The notes: generated from the sequence alone by a model not told the origin. Shown: positions 46,198 through 56,300, counted from the first letter of the stretch. The stretch is DNA of 64,000 nt from Lachnospiraceae bacterium (GCA_024691305.1 JAILNS010000025.1:1-64000); one strand, 5' to 3'. Made by a program: numbers and translations.

Positions 46198-46414
46198 ACA
46201 TATATTTATATCCGCGAGCAGCATTTTCGTCAAGTAAACTGTGAGTTTATTTAAGATTTTTTTATAAACTTCCTCTATTTTTAATTTTACCCGAATACGG
46301 GTATTTTTCATTGACTTAAATCTACCTTATCCTTTATCATATTTATATACATATGCTTGTTTGTATTTATACTGTTTTAATGCTTATAAGAAATTTCTTG
46401 TACAAGGGGTTCGT

Positions 46415-47335
46415 ATGAACATATCAGATCTTAAGAAGAGAAAAAAAGAATTAAAACTGACCACAGCAGAACTCGCATATCTGGCCGAACTTCCGGTAAG
46501 TACGGTCAGTAAGATCATGACCGGTGAAACACGTACGCCTTCTTACGTAACTATCGAAAAGATCGATAAAGCACTCACCAAGGAAGAAATGCGCATACGC
46601 ATAGAAGCATATAAGAAGGCTATTGAAAAATACCTTTCCGATCATCCGGATGAAGACTTCGATGAATCGGTTTTTGAAACATATTACAGGAGGATAAATG
46701 ATCTTACTGATGCTCCGATCCCTTACGCCGTTAAAAAGAAAGCAACTACAGATAACAATCTCCGGTCCGGCAGCAACCTTGCGCTGAATCCTTCTACACC
46801 TTTAAATTCAGAAATACTGCATGATATAGGAGAAGACCGTTCCATAGAACTGCTGGACGGACACCTCATCATAAACGAAGCACCCGGAGTCAGGCACCAG
46901 CTTATAGTTCAAAATACCGGCAAGATAATAGACAAATATATATCCGATCATGGTGGAAAATGTATGGTATTTAACGTCGGAATAAATGTGTGCTTAGGTA
47001 ACAACAACGACACTGTACTGATACCCGACATTGCAGTTGTGTGTAATCCTGATCTGCTTGATGAATACGGAATACACGGAGCGCCTGACTGGGTTATAGA
47101 GGTTGTATCCAAAAGCACAAAGCACCGTGACTATAACGCAAAGATGCATAAATACATGTCCTGTGGTGTTCGTGAATACTGGATCGTAGATCCCGAAAAA
47201 GAAAAGGTCACCGTCTATATAGAAGGCGAGCCGATGCTCGCCTACGTATACGGATTTGATGACCTTATCCCTGTCTATATTTACGATTCGGATCTTAAGA
47301 TCCGGCCGTCCGGTACACTTTTAGGGCAGCTGTGA
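46415..47335 (+). CDS. XRE-type HTH fused to Uma2-family (PD-(D/E)XK) nuclease-fold domain
   Basis: 306 residues from ATG 46415. Residues 1-60 form an XRE helix-turn-helix (LKLTTAELAYLAELPVSTVS, then KIMTGETRTPSYVTIEKI). A helical linker follows, then from about residue 125 a Uma2/DUF820 domain (ELLDGHLIINEAPGVRHQLI, PDIAVVCNP, PDWVIEVVSKSTKHRDYNAKMHKYMSCGVREYWIVDPE) with Glu/Asp-Asp-Glu-Lys-like nuclease-fold residues. The domain is common in bacteria but its role is not settled. The fused HTH suggests sequence-directed DNA binding. It overlaps the 3' end of the convergent sirtuin gene by 15 bp. Confidence 0.82.
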   Translation: MNISDLKKRKKELKLTTAELAYLAELPVSTVSKIMTGETRTPSYVTIEKIDKALTKEEMRIRIEAYKKAIEKYLSDHPDEDFDESVFETYYRRINDLTDAPIPYAVKKKATTDNNLRSGSNLALNPSTPLNSEILHDIGEDRSIELLDGHLIINEAPGVRHQLIVQNTGKIIDKYISDHGGKCMVFNVGINVCLGNNNDTVLIPDIAVVCNPDLLDEYGIHGAPDWVIEVVSKSTKHRDYNAKMHKYMSCGVREYWIVDPEKEKVTVYIEGEPMLAYVYGFDDLIPVYIYDSDLKIRPSGTLLGQL

Positions 47336-48043
47336 AAATACCGCTCCGATAGAATCGTGGATGACTATATCCGCACGTGAGTCACGTGCAGTCTCAGACT
47401 TATTGACTAACACCAGTTTATTACCTCTGTAATAATCTATGAGTCCTGCAGCGGGATATACAACCAGACTCGTACCACCTATGATGAGTACATCCGCATC
47501 AGCGATCGCGTTAACCGCGCCGTTTATCACATCGTTATCAAGGCCTTCTTCGTACAATACCACATCAGGCTTCACAGGTCCGCCGCAAGCATCACACTTG
47601 GGTACACCTTCTGTATGCCTGATATAATCCGCATCAAAGAACTTACCGCAGTTCTCACAATAATTCCTAAGTACCGATCCGTGTAATTCATACACCTTCT
47701 TAGATCCTGCTGCCTGATGAAGACCATCTATGTTCTGGGTAACTATCGCTTTTAACTTACCCTCTGCCTCCCACTGCGCGAGTTTCAAGTGCGCCGCATT
47801 GGGCTTTGCTCCTTCAAGCAGAAGTTTGTCACGGTAGAACCTGAAAAACTCTTCGGGTTTTTGTCTGTAAAATGTATGACTGAGTATTGTTTCCGGAGGA
47901 TAATCATACTTCTGGTTATACAATCCGTCCACGCTTCTGAAATCCGGTATGCCGCTTTCCGTAGATACGCCGGCTCCGCCAAAAAAGACTATGTTGTCGG
48001 TTTCTTCAATGATCTTTTTTAACTGTTCAATCTGTGTACTCAT
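47321..48043 (-). CDS. Sir2-family NAD-dependent protein deacylase
   Basis: 240 residues, ribosome site GGAGGT. NAD-binding motif FFGGAGVSTESGIPDFRS, catalytic TQNIDGLHQAAG and LHGS with the catalytic His, a structural zinc site from two CXXC pairs (CENCGKFF, CDACGG), and GGTSLVVYPAAG. It removes acyl groups from lysines, for example regulating acetyl-CoA synthetase in other bacteria. Monocistronic by position. Confidence 0.94.
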   Translation of the reverse strand: MSTQIEQLKKIIEETDNIVFFGGAGVSTESGIPDFRSVDGLYNQKYDYPPETILSHTFYRQKPEEFFRFYRDKLLLEGAKPNAAHLKLAQWEAEGKLKAIVTQNIDGLHQAAGSKKVYELHGSVLRNYCENCGKFFDADYIRHTEGVPKCDACGGPVKPDVVLYEEGLDNDVINGAVNAIADADVLIIGGTSLVVYPAAGLIDYYRGNKLVLVNKSETARDSRADIVIHDSIGAVFSQLP

Positions 48044-48158
48044 ATGTGACCTCCGTTCATGATTTTTGTATGATTTAGGCGAGTCAGGCTATATATTCCT
48101 TAGCAGGTGCTTTCACGCCCGCCGGTGCTTGGCGAGGTATTTTCGAGCCACAGCATCC

Positions 48159-48188
48159 GCTGCGAGGCGTGAGCAGCGAGAGCGTGCC
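48159..48188. repeat. Dispersed intergenic palindromic repeat, copy 2
   Basis: GCTGCGAGGCGTGAGCAGCG followed by AGAGCGTGCC, 27 of 30 positions identical to 10949-10978, and followed by GCTCGCC like copy 1. It lies in the 292-bp gap between the sirtuin gene and the transporter operon, where I see no gene. Confidence 0.6.
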
Positions 48189-48225
48189 TGCGGGGAATGT
48201 GTAGCCTGCTCGCCTTAACTATATA

Positions 48226-48254
48226 TAAAAAGGGTGGCCCGTGAGGGTCACCCT
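48226..48254 (-). terminator. Terminator of the sugar ABC transporter operon
   Basis: Stem AGGGTGGCCC/GGGTCACCCT with a GTGA loop. On the minus strand it ends in TTTTTATATA. About 80 bp after the stop of the last permease gene. Confidence 0.8.
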
Positions 48255-48336
48255 TATTTTATCACATATTGTATATCTTATTATAGATATCGAATATATC
48301 GAATATCCCGATCATTGAGATCGATCAGTAATATAA

Positions 48337-49506
48337 TTACTTAGTTGCACTCTTCTTGCTTGCTACGATATCGAAGACAACCGCTGCAAGAAGTACGATA
48401 CCTTTAACGACCTTCTGCCAGTTAGCATCAACGCCGGTAAGTGACATACCAAGGTTTATAACACCGATAAGAGTAGCACCGATAACCATACCGAGAACCT
48501 TACCGGATCCACCGTAGGCAGATACACCGCCGACAACGCAGGCTGCGATCGCATCCATTTCGTAGTTGGTACCTGCAGTGGAGTTTGCTGACTGGAATCT
48601 TGCCATAACTATGTATGATGTGATAACAGTAAGTACTGCCATATTTAAGTATGCTACGAACATGATCATCTTGGTGTCTATACCCGAAAGTCTTGTTGCC
48701 TCGGAGTTACCACCTATAGTGTAGAAGTAACGTCCCATGATAGTCTTGGATGTTACGAAGCTGTATATAAGTACGATAACCGCAACCCATATAAGAGCTG
48801 TGGGGATACCACCTGCAAGTCCGAGCTTTACGGCAAAGAGCATGATAACTGCCGAAGCTATTATCGATCTTATAAGAACAGTTGCCATGGAATCTGCTTC
48901 ATATCCTTTTTTGACCTTATTTGCTCTGGACATAATACCTGTTGCAAATACGATCACACAGGCGATGATACCTACTACCAGACAGGGAATATTCATCTTG
49001 CCCATAGGAGTACTGAATACCTTACCCGAAAAAGTATTTAAGAAGCTGTCCGGAAGAGGTGCTATCGAACCTGTTGTCGAATTGGCTGAGAGAAGCTTGG
49101 TACCCCAGCCACGGAATGCAAGATAACCTGCCAGTGTAGCGATCCACGGGGGAACGTTTACATATGCGATCAGGAAACCTAAAATGCATCCGTAAATTAC
49201 ACCTACTACTAACATAAGCAGGATAGCTGCTATAGGATTCCATCCTTTGGTAACCATCATGATACCGCCTACAGCACCCATGAAGCACACGAACGAACCA
49301 CAGGAAAGATCGATGTTACCACCGGTAAGCATACATACCAGCATACCTGTTGCAAGAATGTAAACATATGCATTCTGAGTGATAAGTGCGTTAAAGTTAA
49401 GCGGCTGGAACATCTGACCGCCTGTCTGGATTGTGAAGTAAATATATACCAGGACAAGGACAATCAACATTGCATTTTTCTTTAAAACATCTGCGTATTT
49501 TTTCAT
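48337..49506 (-). CDS. Sugar ABC transporter permease (second of two)
   Basis: 389 residues from ATG 49506, since GGAGGAGG directly abuts the ATG at 49512. About ten membrane helices of the ribose/xylose/galactose (MglC/XylH-type) permease family, with conserved ILATGMLVCMLTGGNIDLSCGS, VPPWIATLAGYLAFRGWGTKLLS and NGS-like AACVVGGVSAYGGSGK. It is a near-relative of the next gene upstream (same length, many shared segments), so the pair arose by tandem duplication and may form a heterodimer. Confidence 0.92.
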   Translation of the reverse strand: MKKYADVLKKNAMLIVLVLVYIYFTIQTGGQMFQPLNFNALITQNAYVYILATGMLVCMLTGGNIDLSCGSFVCFMGAVGGIMMVTKGWNPIAAILLMLVVGVIYGCILGFLIAYVNVPPWIATLAGYLAFRGWGTKLLSANSTTGSIAPLPDSFLNTFSGKVFSTPMGKMNIPCLVVGIIACVIVFATGIMSRANKVKKGYEADSMATVLIRSIIASAVIMLFAVKLGLAGGIPTALIWVAVIVLIYSFVTSKTIMGRYFYTIGGNSEATRLSGIDTKMIMFVAYLNMAVLTVITSYIVMARFQSANSTAGTNYEMDAIAACVVGGVSAYGGSGKVLGMVIGATLIGVINLGMSLTGVDANWQKVVKGIVLLAAVVFDIVASKKSATK

Positions 49507-49521
49507 GTTCATCCTCCTCCC

Positions 49522-50691
49522 TTACTTTTTCTTCTTATTGGACATAACATCAAAGATTATCGCGATCAAAAGTACCAGACCTTTAACAACCTTTTGATAG
49601 TTGGCATCGGTTCCCATGATACTCATACCCTGGTTGATGACACCCATGAGTACGGCACCTATGATGACACCGAAGATGTTACCTTCACCACCATATGCGG
49701 AAGCCCCACCGATGAAGCAGGCTGCGATGGCATCCATTTCATATCCCTGACCGAATGTAGGCTGTGCCTGAGTTGCTCTCGCAACTGTAAGGATTCCGCC
49801 AAGACCTGCCATAAGGCCCATGTTGACATACGCAAACATGTACACCTTACGAGAATCGATACCGGAAAGGATTGTTGCTTTTTCGTTACCACCGACTGCA
49901 TACAGATAACGTCCCATTGTTGTTTTGGTAGTTATATAAGCATAGATCAGAAGTACAAGTGTGATCCAGATAAGTGATGTCGGGATACCTTTGTAATTTG
50001 CAAGCTTATAGAACAGCCATACTATAACAGCACAGATGATGATCGTCTTGATTATTACAGACGAAAGAGCATCAACTTCATAGCCGTTTGCTTTTGCGCT
50101 GATCCTGTTTCTCAAGATCATAATGACATATATTGCTGCGATAGCTATACCTGCTACCATACATGTAACATTGAATTCGGATCCGCCGATGAAATCGGGA
50201 ATATAACAATCAGCACCGCCACCGAATACATTAAGGAATGTAGTATTGTCAATACCAACCGTATAACCCTGCAGTACTACGTTAGAGAGACCTCTGAACG
50301 CATACATACCTGACAGTGTAGCTATAAACGGAGGAACCTTAAAATAAGCAATCCAAAAGCCCTGCCAAACACCTACCAAAGTACCGCAGATAAGCATTGC
50401 AATAACAGCGACCCATACGTTGATGTCCTTGTCCATCATAACTGCGCCCAGGCCACCGGCAAAGCAGACAACCGATCCGCAAGCCAGGTCAATGTTACCG
50501 CCTGTAAGGATACACAAAAGCATACCTGCTGCAAGAACAAACACATATGCGTTCTGTGATATAAGGTTATTTAAGTTCTGTGAATAAAGGATCTTGCCCC
50601 CTGTGGTTATATAGAAGAAAATGATCACAAGTACGAGGGCGATGACCATGGTATATTTCTTCAGTACATCTTTAAGGTTTATACTTTTCAT
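49522..50691 (-). CDS. Sugar ABC transporter permease (first of two)
   Basis: 389 residues, about ten membrane helices, MglC/XylH-type. Shared landmarks with its neighbour: VLAAGMLLCILTGGNIDLACGSVVCF, VPPFIATLSGMYAFRGLSNV and YEMDAIAACFIGGASAYGGEG. Starts 1 bp after the stop of the ATPase gene. Forms the membrane channel for the sugar delivered by the lipoprotein at 52.3-53.4 kb. Confidence 0.93.
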   Translation of the reverse strand: MKSINLKDVLKKYTMVIALVLVIIFFYITTGGKILYSQNLNNLISQNAYVFVLAAGMLLCILTGGNIDLACGSVVCFAGGLGAVMMDKDINVWVAVIAMLICGTLVGVWQGFWIAYFKVPPFIATLSGMYAFRGLSNVVLQGYTVGIDNTTFLNVFGGGADCYIPDFIGGSEFNVTCMVAGIAIAAIYVIMILRNRISAKANGYEVDALSSVIIKTIIICAVIVWLFYKLANYKGIPTSLIWITLVLLIYAYITTKTTMGRYLYAVGGNEKATILSGIDSRKVYMFAYVNMGLMAGLGGILTVARATQAQPTFGQGYEMDAIAACFIGGASAYGGEGNIFGVIIGAVLMGVINQGMSIMGTDANYQKVVKGLVLLIAIIFDVMSNKKKK

Positions 50692-50692
50692 A

Positions 50693-52231
50693 TTACTCGC
50701 CCTTTCCTGACTGTATGATACAAGCCATAATATTTTCCTGAGTTGCCTCAGATGCTTTCATTTCTCCCATGAATTTACCTTCGTTCATGATATAGATACG
50801 ATCGCTCATACCTATTACCTCGGGAAGTTCCGAAGATATCATGATAACCGATTTACCCATGGCAACAAGATCATTGATGATACAATAGATCTCATACTTC
50901 GCACCTACGTCGATACCTCTTGTAGGCTCATCAAGTATCAGTATATCGGGATCCGTGAACATCCATTTTGCAAGCAGTACCTTCTGCTGGTTACCACCTG
51001 ACAGATTTCCGACATTCTGTTCTACCGAAGGAGTCTTGGTCTTAAGTTTATCTTTGTACTCTACAGCGATCTGATATTCTTTATCCATATCGATGATGCC
51101 GTGCGAGCTTACTCCGGGAAGATTTGCCAGTGAGTTGTTCACTCTGATCGGATTTGATAATACAAGTCCGTTTCCTTTTCTGTCCTCTGTAACATATGCA
51201 AGTTTTGCATTGATTGCTTCACGAGGAGTCTTAAGATGTACTTCTTTGCCGCCGATCTTAAGTGTACCCTTGATATCCGATCCGTATGATTGTCCGAAGA
51301 TACTCATCGCAAGTTCCGTACGTCCGGCTCCCATAAGTCCGTATATACCAACAACCTCGCCCTTACGTACATTCATGCTGACGTTGTCAACAACCTTACG
51401 TTCGGTGTATACGGGATGGTTAACGGTCCAGTCCGTGACTTCCATATTGATATCGCCGATAGCCACATTCTCACGCTTCGGGAATCTGTCGGTGATCTCA
51501 CGACCAACCATACCCTTGATGATCCTGGCTTCGTCGATCTCGGTTGTATGTTTATCCAATGTCTCTATCGTGGAACCGTCACGCACAACAGTGATCTTAT
51601 CAGCAACATACACAACCTCGTTTAACTTGTGTGTGATGATGATCATCGTCATGCCCTGCTTCTTAAACTCAAGCATAAGGTCCAACAGGGCCTTGGAATC
51701 TGTTTCATTAAGAGATGATGTGGGTTCGTCCAGAATAAGCAGTTTGGCATTCTTTGCAAGTGCCTTTGCTATCTCGACAAGCTGCTGCTTACCTGTACCT
51801 ATGTCTTTAATAAGAACATGGGAGGACTCGGTAAGTCCTACCATCTTAAGATACTTATCAGCTTCTTTGTAAGTTTCGTTCCAGTTGATCGCGTTCTTTT
51901 TTCCGCGCTCATTTCCCAGGAACATATTCTCGCCTATAGACATCTGGGGAACAAGTGCAAGTTCCTGATGTATGATAACGATTCCTTTTTTCTCGGAATC
52001 TTTAATGGTTTGGAACTGACATACCTCACCATTGTAGATGATATCTCCTTCGTATGTACCGTAAGGATAGATACCGCTCAAAACATTCATAAGCGTAGAT
52101 TTACCGGCGCCGTTCTCTCCGACAAGAGCGTGTATCTCACCTTCTTCTACCTGGAGATTAACGTTGTCAAGAGCTTTAACGCCGGGGAATGTTTTGGTTA
52201 TGTTCTTCATTTCCAATAAAACGTTAGCCAA
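50693..52231 (-). CDS. Sugar ABC transporter ATP-binding protein (MglA/XylG-type)
   Basis: 512 residues starting at a TTG after AAGGAGGGG. Two fused ATPase domains. Walker [17 protein letters not shown] in the first; the second has the modified loop [14 protein letters not shown] usual in this family. Signature/Walker B pairs are [14 protein letters not shown] / [14 protein letters not shown] and [14 protein letters not shown] / [11 protein letters not shown]. Powers uptake by the two permeases. Confidence 0.95.
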   Translation of the reverse strand: MANVLLEMKNITKTFPGVKALDNVNLQVEEGEIHALVGENGAGKSTLMNVLSGIYPYGTYEGDIIYNGEVCQFQTIKDSEKKGIVIIHQELALVPQMSIGENMFLGNERGKKNAINWNETYKEADKYLKMVGLTESSHVLIKDIGTGKQQLVEIAKALAKNAKLLILDEPTSSLNETDSKALLDLMLEFKKQGMTMIIITHKLNEVVYVADKITVVRDGSTIETLDKHTTEIDEARIIKGMVGREITDRFPKRENVAIGDINMEVTDWTVNHPVYTERKVVDNVSMNVRKGEVVGIYGLMGAGRTELAMSIFGQSYGSDIKGTLKIGGKEVHLKTPREAINAKLAYVTEDRKGNGLVLSNPIRVNNSLANLPGVSSHGIIDMDKEYQIAVEYKDKLKTKTPSVEQNVGNLSGGNQQKVLLAKWMFTDPDILILDEPTRGIDVGAKYEIYCIINDLVAMGKSVIMISSELPEVIGMSDRIYIMNEGKFMGEMKASEATQENIMACIIQSGKGE

Positions 52232-52266
52232 AAGAACCCCTCCTTGTCTGTTACTTTTTATAGCAA

Positions 52267-52290
52267 GCAGGCGGGTATAAACCCGCCTGC
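52267..52290 (-). promoter_or_regulatory. Hairpin between binding-protein and ATPase genes
   Basis: Perfect 10-bp stem GCAGGCGGGT/ACCCGCCTGC with an ATAA loop. There is no T-run after it on the minus strand, so it is more likely a 3'-stabilising or partial-termination hairpin. Such hairpins commonly let the binding protein be made in excess over the transporter. Confidence 0.65.
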
Positions 52291-52312
52291 AAGATATACC
52301 CTTTCGGATGAA

Positions 52313-53440
52313 TTACTTAAGCTGATCCTCTGTGTAGTAACCGGAGTCGATAAGAAGCTCCTTGTAGTTATTTGCATCAGCGAATACAGGCTCGCAAAGG
52401 TATGAAGGTACAACCTTTGTTCCGTTGTCATAAGTAGTTGTATCGTTAACATCAACGGTCTCGCCCTTAAGGATCTGGCCAACCATCTTAACAACCTGGC
52501 TTGCAAGAGTACGTGTATCCTTGAATACTGACATTGACTGCTTTCCTGCGATCATGTTCTTGGTATTCTCAATATCACAGTCCTGACCGGTTATGATGGG
52601 ATATGTTCCGTTGTAGTTAGCTGCAAGAGCGTTCTCAACACCAAGTGCTGTAGAGTCATTTGAGCAAAGCCATACATCGATGTTGGTTCCGTCTGAGTAG
52701 TAAGAAGAAAGGATGTTTTCTGCTCTACTCTGTGCGGTCTCAGTTGCCCATGTAGGAGTTGCAACTTCTTCGAAGGTCTTCTGACCGGAAACTACGTTGA
52801 GCTTGCCTGACTCGATGTAAGGCTTAAGAACATCGTAAGCACCGTTGAAGAAGAAACCAGCGTTGTTGTCACCGGGATCACCGGCTGTGAACTCGATATT
52901 GAAGGGGCCGTCAGCGTTTTCAAGATCAAGAGTATCTTTTACATATGTACCCTGAACTGTACCAACCTTGTAGTTATCGAATGTTGCATAGTAACTAACT
53001 GCATCTGAGTTCATAAGAAGACGGTCATAAGCGATAACAGGGATGTTAGCTTCTTTAGCCATGTCAAGAGCCTCACCAAGTGATGAACCCTCGATTGCTG
53101 CGATAACGAGTACGTTAGCGCCACTGGAGATCATGTTCTCAACCTGAGAAACCTGTGTCTGAACATCGTTTGAAGCGTACTGAAGGTCAACTTCGAAACC
53201 TGCTGCCTTAAGTTCTGCTTCCATGTTAGCACCGTCCTGGTTCCATCTCTGGAGATCCTTGGTAGGCATTGAAACGCCAACCTTAGTACCGGCTGCTGCT
53301 GAACCTGCGTCTGATGACTCTGTTGCTGCTGCGTCTGATCCGCTGTCAGCTGCTGTGTCTGCTGCTGCTCCACCGCAACCTGCGAGAAGAGTTACAACCA
53401 TTGCACTTGAGAGAAGTGCTGCCAAAATTCTTTTCTTCAT
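52313..53440 (-). CDS. Sugar-binding lipoprotein of the ABC transporter
   Basis: 375 residues from ATG 53440 behind GGGAGG. Lipoprotein signal with LLAGC, then a low-complexity Ala/Asp/Ser spacer. A periplasmic-binding-protein fold of the ribose/xylose/ChvE type follows (GVSMPTKDLQRWNQDGANME, SGANVLVIAAIEGSSLGEAL, IPVIAYDRLLMNSDAVSYYATFDN, ITGQDCDIENTKNMIAGKQSMSVFKDTR). The Lys/Asp/Arg pattern and YDRL motif are close to xylose/glucose-binding members. Sugar specificity cannot be fixed from sequence alone. First gene of the transporter operon. Confidence 0.93.
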   Translation of the reverse strand: MKKRILAALLSSAMVVTLLAGCGGAAADTAADSGSDAAATESSDAGSAAAGTKVGVSMPTKDLQRWNQDGANMEAELKAAGFEVDLQYASNDVQTQVSQVENMISSGANVLVIAAIEGSSLGEALDMAKEANIPVIAYDRLLMNSDAVSYYATFDNYKVGTVQGTYVKDTLDLENADGPFNIEFTAGDPGDNNAGFFFNGAYDVLKPYIESGKLNVVSGQKTFEEVATPTWATETAQSRAENILSSYYSDGTNIDVWLCSNDSTALGVENALAANYNGTYPIITGQDCDIENTKNMIAGKQSMSVFKDTRTLASQVVKMVGQILKGETVDVNDTTTYDNGTKVVPSYLCEPVFADANNYKELLIDSGYYTEDQLK

Positions 53441-53582
53441 GTGAATTTGTCCTCCCTTTTTATTTTCGATGAACACTATGTCCATCGGTTCGACGATATC
53501 AATATACCACGAAGTAAATAGGACAAACTTGTCACATTCTTCAAATTTTGGTTAGTACAGACTTCCGGGAGGATGGATTTTA

Positions 53583-53629
53583 TTAGCACAAAATTGCCAA
53601 TCCTATATATAGCGACAAAAATGTGCTAA
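53583..53629. promoter_or_regulatory. Inverted repeat upstream of the transporter operon
   Basis: Perfect 8-bp arms TTAGCACA (53583-53590) and TGTGCTAA (53622-53629), with the AT-rich centre TCCTATATATAGCG between them. It sits between the YesMN-type regulator genes and the transporter operon, a natural place for a regulator site. Confidence 0.45.
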
Positions 53630-53640
53630 CTATACATTAT

Positions 53641-54705
53641 CTAGTGGTCTACATTAAGATATACTTCATTTCTTTGATGAAATGTTCCTATTATGACCTC
53701 ATCCATGTTCTCGGCGGTGACTTCTATGGGCTCCAGTTTCTCATACGGAACCTGATACGTACCGTCGTTCATCTTATCTTCGGTTTCGATATATCCCTTT
53801 TGTATCATCTCCACTGTCAGTTCTGCCGCTCTCGCAGCAAGTTTCTCAACGGGCTTATATACGGTCATATACTGAGTACCTTCCACTATCCTCTGACATG
53901 CGTCCAGATCCGCATCCTGCCCCGTGACCACAACCTGTCCTGCGAGCTTATGCTCAGCCAGAGCCTTGATCGTCTGCCCGGCTATGGAATCGTTTCCGCA
54001 CATTATCGCATCGGGTATCGTATCCGGATTCTCTGCAAGATATCTGTTCACATAGTCAAATGCATATTCAGGCCGCCAGCCGTTACAATAATATACATTC
54101 TCGATACTTGTACGGCCGGGGGTGAGCCTGTCTTTAAATCCCTTTATCACCGCGGGAACGTTGTTATCAGTAAGCGGTCCGTTGATCATAAGTATATTTC
54201 CGGTCTTACCGATCTGAGATATGATGGCACCGGCCATGAGATCACCGACTTTTTCATTATCAAAAGAAATATAGAGATCGCTGTTTGCATCACTTACCAT
54301 CCTGTCATATGAAATGACCTTGATCCCTGCACGATGTGCTTTAGCGATGACATTTGAAAGTGCCGTACAGTCAACTGCGACTATCACTATGGCATTTACT
54401 TTTTTATCTATAAAATATTCGATCTGGGATATCTGCTCGTCCACATCCCCGTTAGCGTTCTGCACATTGACTTCCGCTCCGAGTTCATGTGCCCTTGATA
54501 CAAACACGTCTCTGTCGCGCTCCCATCTTTCTATTATAAAAGAGTCAAATGTAAAGCCAATCTCTATAGTACCGTCATCAGCTTCCTCGACCTCGGCATC
54601 TTCCGTGTTCCCGCATGAAACCGATGTAAACATCATGAGCGCGCACATAATAAGACCGGTCAGCCTTTTTATATGATTTTTTTCAAAAAAAGATAATATC
54701 TTCAT
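53641..54705 (-). CDS. Second sugar-binding lipoprotein, co-transcribed with the YesN regulator
   Basis: 354 residues. Lipoprotein signal (LIMCALMMFTSVSCGN), then a ChvE/xylose-type binding fold (IGFTFDSFIIERWERDRDVF, KVNAIVIVAVDCTALSNVIA, GIKVISYDRMVSDANSDLYISFDN, VVTGQDADLDACQRIVEGTQYMTVYK). Its first four bases overlap the stop of the response-regulator gene, so it belongs with the two-component system and not with the ABC operon. It may capture ligand for sensing or share the permeases. Confidence 0.9.
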   Translation of the reverse strand: MKILSFFEKNHIKRLTGLIMCALMMFTSVSCGNTEDAEVEEADDGTIEIGFTFDSFIIERWERDRDVFVSRAHELGAEVNVQNANGDVDEQISQIEYFIDKKVNAIVIVAVDCTALSNVIAKAHRAGIKVISYDRMVSDANSDLYISFDNEKVGDLMAGAIISQIGKTGNILMINGPLTDNNVPAVIKGFKDRLTPGRTSIENVYYCNGWRPEYAFDYVNRYLAENPDTIPDAIMCGNDSIAGQTIKALAEHKLAGQVVVTGQDADLDACQRIVEGTQYMTVYKPVEKLAARAAELTVEMIQKGYIETEDKMNDGTYQVPYEKLEPIEVTAENMDEVIIGTFHQRNEVYLNVDH

Positions 54706-56300
54706 ACCTTTACCGTTTCCCTGTATTCAGTGGGCGGAACTCCCACCACCTTCTTAAATATGCGGCTGAAATAGTTAGGATCGCTGTAACCGACCTCGCT
54801 GCATATCTCTTTCATTGATTTATCAGGGATCTTCAACATCTCCTTGGCCTTGTCGATCCTTAAGCCTGTCAGAAACTCGACATAGTTTTCACCCGTTTTT
54901 TCCTTAAACAGCTTGCTGAAATAATAGGGACTGATATTCATGACTCTCGAGATATCGTCAAGGGAGATATCCTTATTATAGTTTTCATCTATGTATTTTT
55001 TGGCACTCTCGACTATATCGTTCGTCTTCTCACCGCGTTTTACCAAAACATTGTGACATGCTTCGCCCATCCTGTCCAAAAACCACTTCTGTATTTCTTC
55101 ATGGCTGCCTGCTTCCATGACCATGGGGAGGTAATTTTCACGGGACTCGAACCTGTATGTCATTCCGCCGCTTAAATATGCTTCCGACTCGGCTTTTAAT
55201 ACAAATTCAAGACACTTGAGCCTGATGTTGTTCATGTCTCCGCTGTATGTCTGCTGCATCCACTCAAAGAAATCCCTGCATGCCTGCACACATTCGTTTA
55301 AATGTCCGTCCTTAAGCTCGTCAAATATCTTTTTTTCAATAGCGATTGGATAATCCTCCTCATAATCGCACCCTACAGGCATGTCATCCACGTGACCTAT
55401 GCGTCCGGTCGAATTGATCAGTGCTTTGATCGCTCCCTGGTATGATTCCATCGCATCGATAAAAGGGACTATACCTCCGATCCCCACACGGAAACTTACG
55501 CCGGTCTCCTTATGAAGCCTGGTACTAAGTGCACGACAGGTATCTATAAGTTCGACTCTCTCCTCATAATCCATTGAGGATGCATCCGTAGGGACACATA
55601 CCGGGATCTTGTTTGACATTATATTTCCGACAAAACAGTTTAGAGTCTCCTTGATGATCTCGCAGATCAGATGATAATCCTCCGCAGCCTTTATACTCGA
55701 ACCCACGGCATTGGTCATGTAATTGCCTTCCTGCGTATCTCCGAAGACAAAAGCCATCATATAGCAGTTTGCGGTATTTATCTCAAGCAGTTCCTTATAG
55801 CGGATTATATCTTCTTCAAAGTACTCTCTGAACAGAATTGAAAAAATAAATCCGTTCTCGATGACAGGAATGACATTTTCCATTTTTTCTTTGATGATCA
55901 GATCGTTTCTGTGCTGCTCACGACGCTGGTCGATCTGACGGATCGCCTTATCGAGCACCTCGCTTATGCCCTGTTTGGTAAAAGGCTTATTGATGTATTC
56001 CATAACTCCGAGCGTGATCGCTTCCTTGGCATACATAAACCTGTCATAAGCACTTACGACTATAAAAATGATGGACGGGTTGTTTCGCTTGATCTCACGC
56101 ATTGCTTCTATTCCGTTTATCCCGGGCATCTGAATATCCATAAATGCGATGTCCGGCCTGAAACGCTCTGCAAGTTCTATGACCGAACGTCCGCTCTTGG
56201 CTGTCTCTATCTCAAACTGACCCGGATATCCCGACTCTATTATGAACTTAAGTGAATCGATGACTATTCCTTCGTCATCCGCAAGCATTATCCTGTACAT
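54702..56300 (-). CDS. YesN-type response regulator (receiver plus AraC HTH)
   Basis: 532 residues. N-terminal receiver domain (MYRIMLADDEGIVIDSLKFI; phospho-acceptor Asp in RPDIAFMDIQMPGINGIEAM; Lys in EYINKPFTKQG). A middle section of about 250 residues without known motif follows. The C-terminal AraC pair of HTH motifs is clear (NKDISLDDISRVMNISPYYFSKLFKEKTG; MKEICSEVGYSDPNYFSRIFKKVVGVPPTEYR). It probably activates the adjacent sugar transporter operon on command of the sensor kinase. Confidence 0.94.
   Translation of the reverse strand: MYRIMLADDEGIVIDSLKFIIESGYPGQFEIETAKSGRSVIELAERFRPDIAFMDIQMPGINGIEAMREIKRNNPSIIFIVVSAYDRFMYAKEAITLGVMEYINKPFTKQGISEVLDKAIRQIDQRREQHRNDLIIKEKMENVIPVIENGFIFSILFREYFEEDIIRYKELLEINTANCYMMAFVFGDTQEGNYMTNAVGSSIKAAEDYHLICEIIKETLNCFVGNIMSNKIPVCVPTDASSMDYEERVELIDTCRALSTRLHKETGVSFRVGIGGIVPFIDAMESYQGAIKALINSTGRIGHVDDMPVGCDYEEDYPIAIEKKIFDELKDGHLNECVQACRDFFEWMQQTYSGDMNNIRLKCLEFVLKAESEAYLSGGMTYRFESRENYLPMVMEAGSHEEIQKWFLDRMGEACHNVLVKRGEKTNDIVESAKKYIDENYNKDISLDDISRVMNISPYYFSKLFKEKTGENYVEFLTGLRIDKAKEMLKIPDKSMKEICSEVGYSDPNYFSRIFKKVVGVPPTEYRETVKV

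Noticed and set aside
48275-48325. ATATCGAAT-type direct repeats before the last permease stop
   Set aside because: Only two imperfect short copies in AT-rich DNA; not distinguishable from chance.
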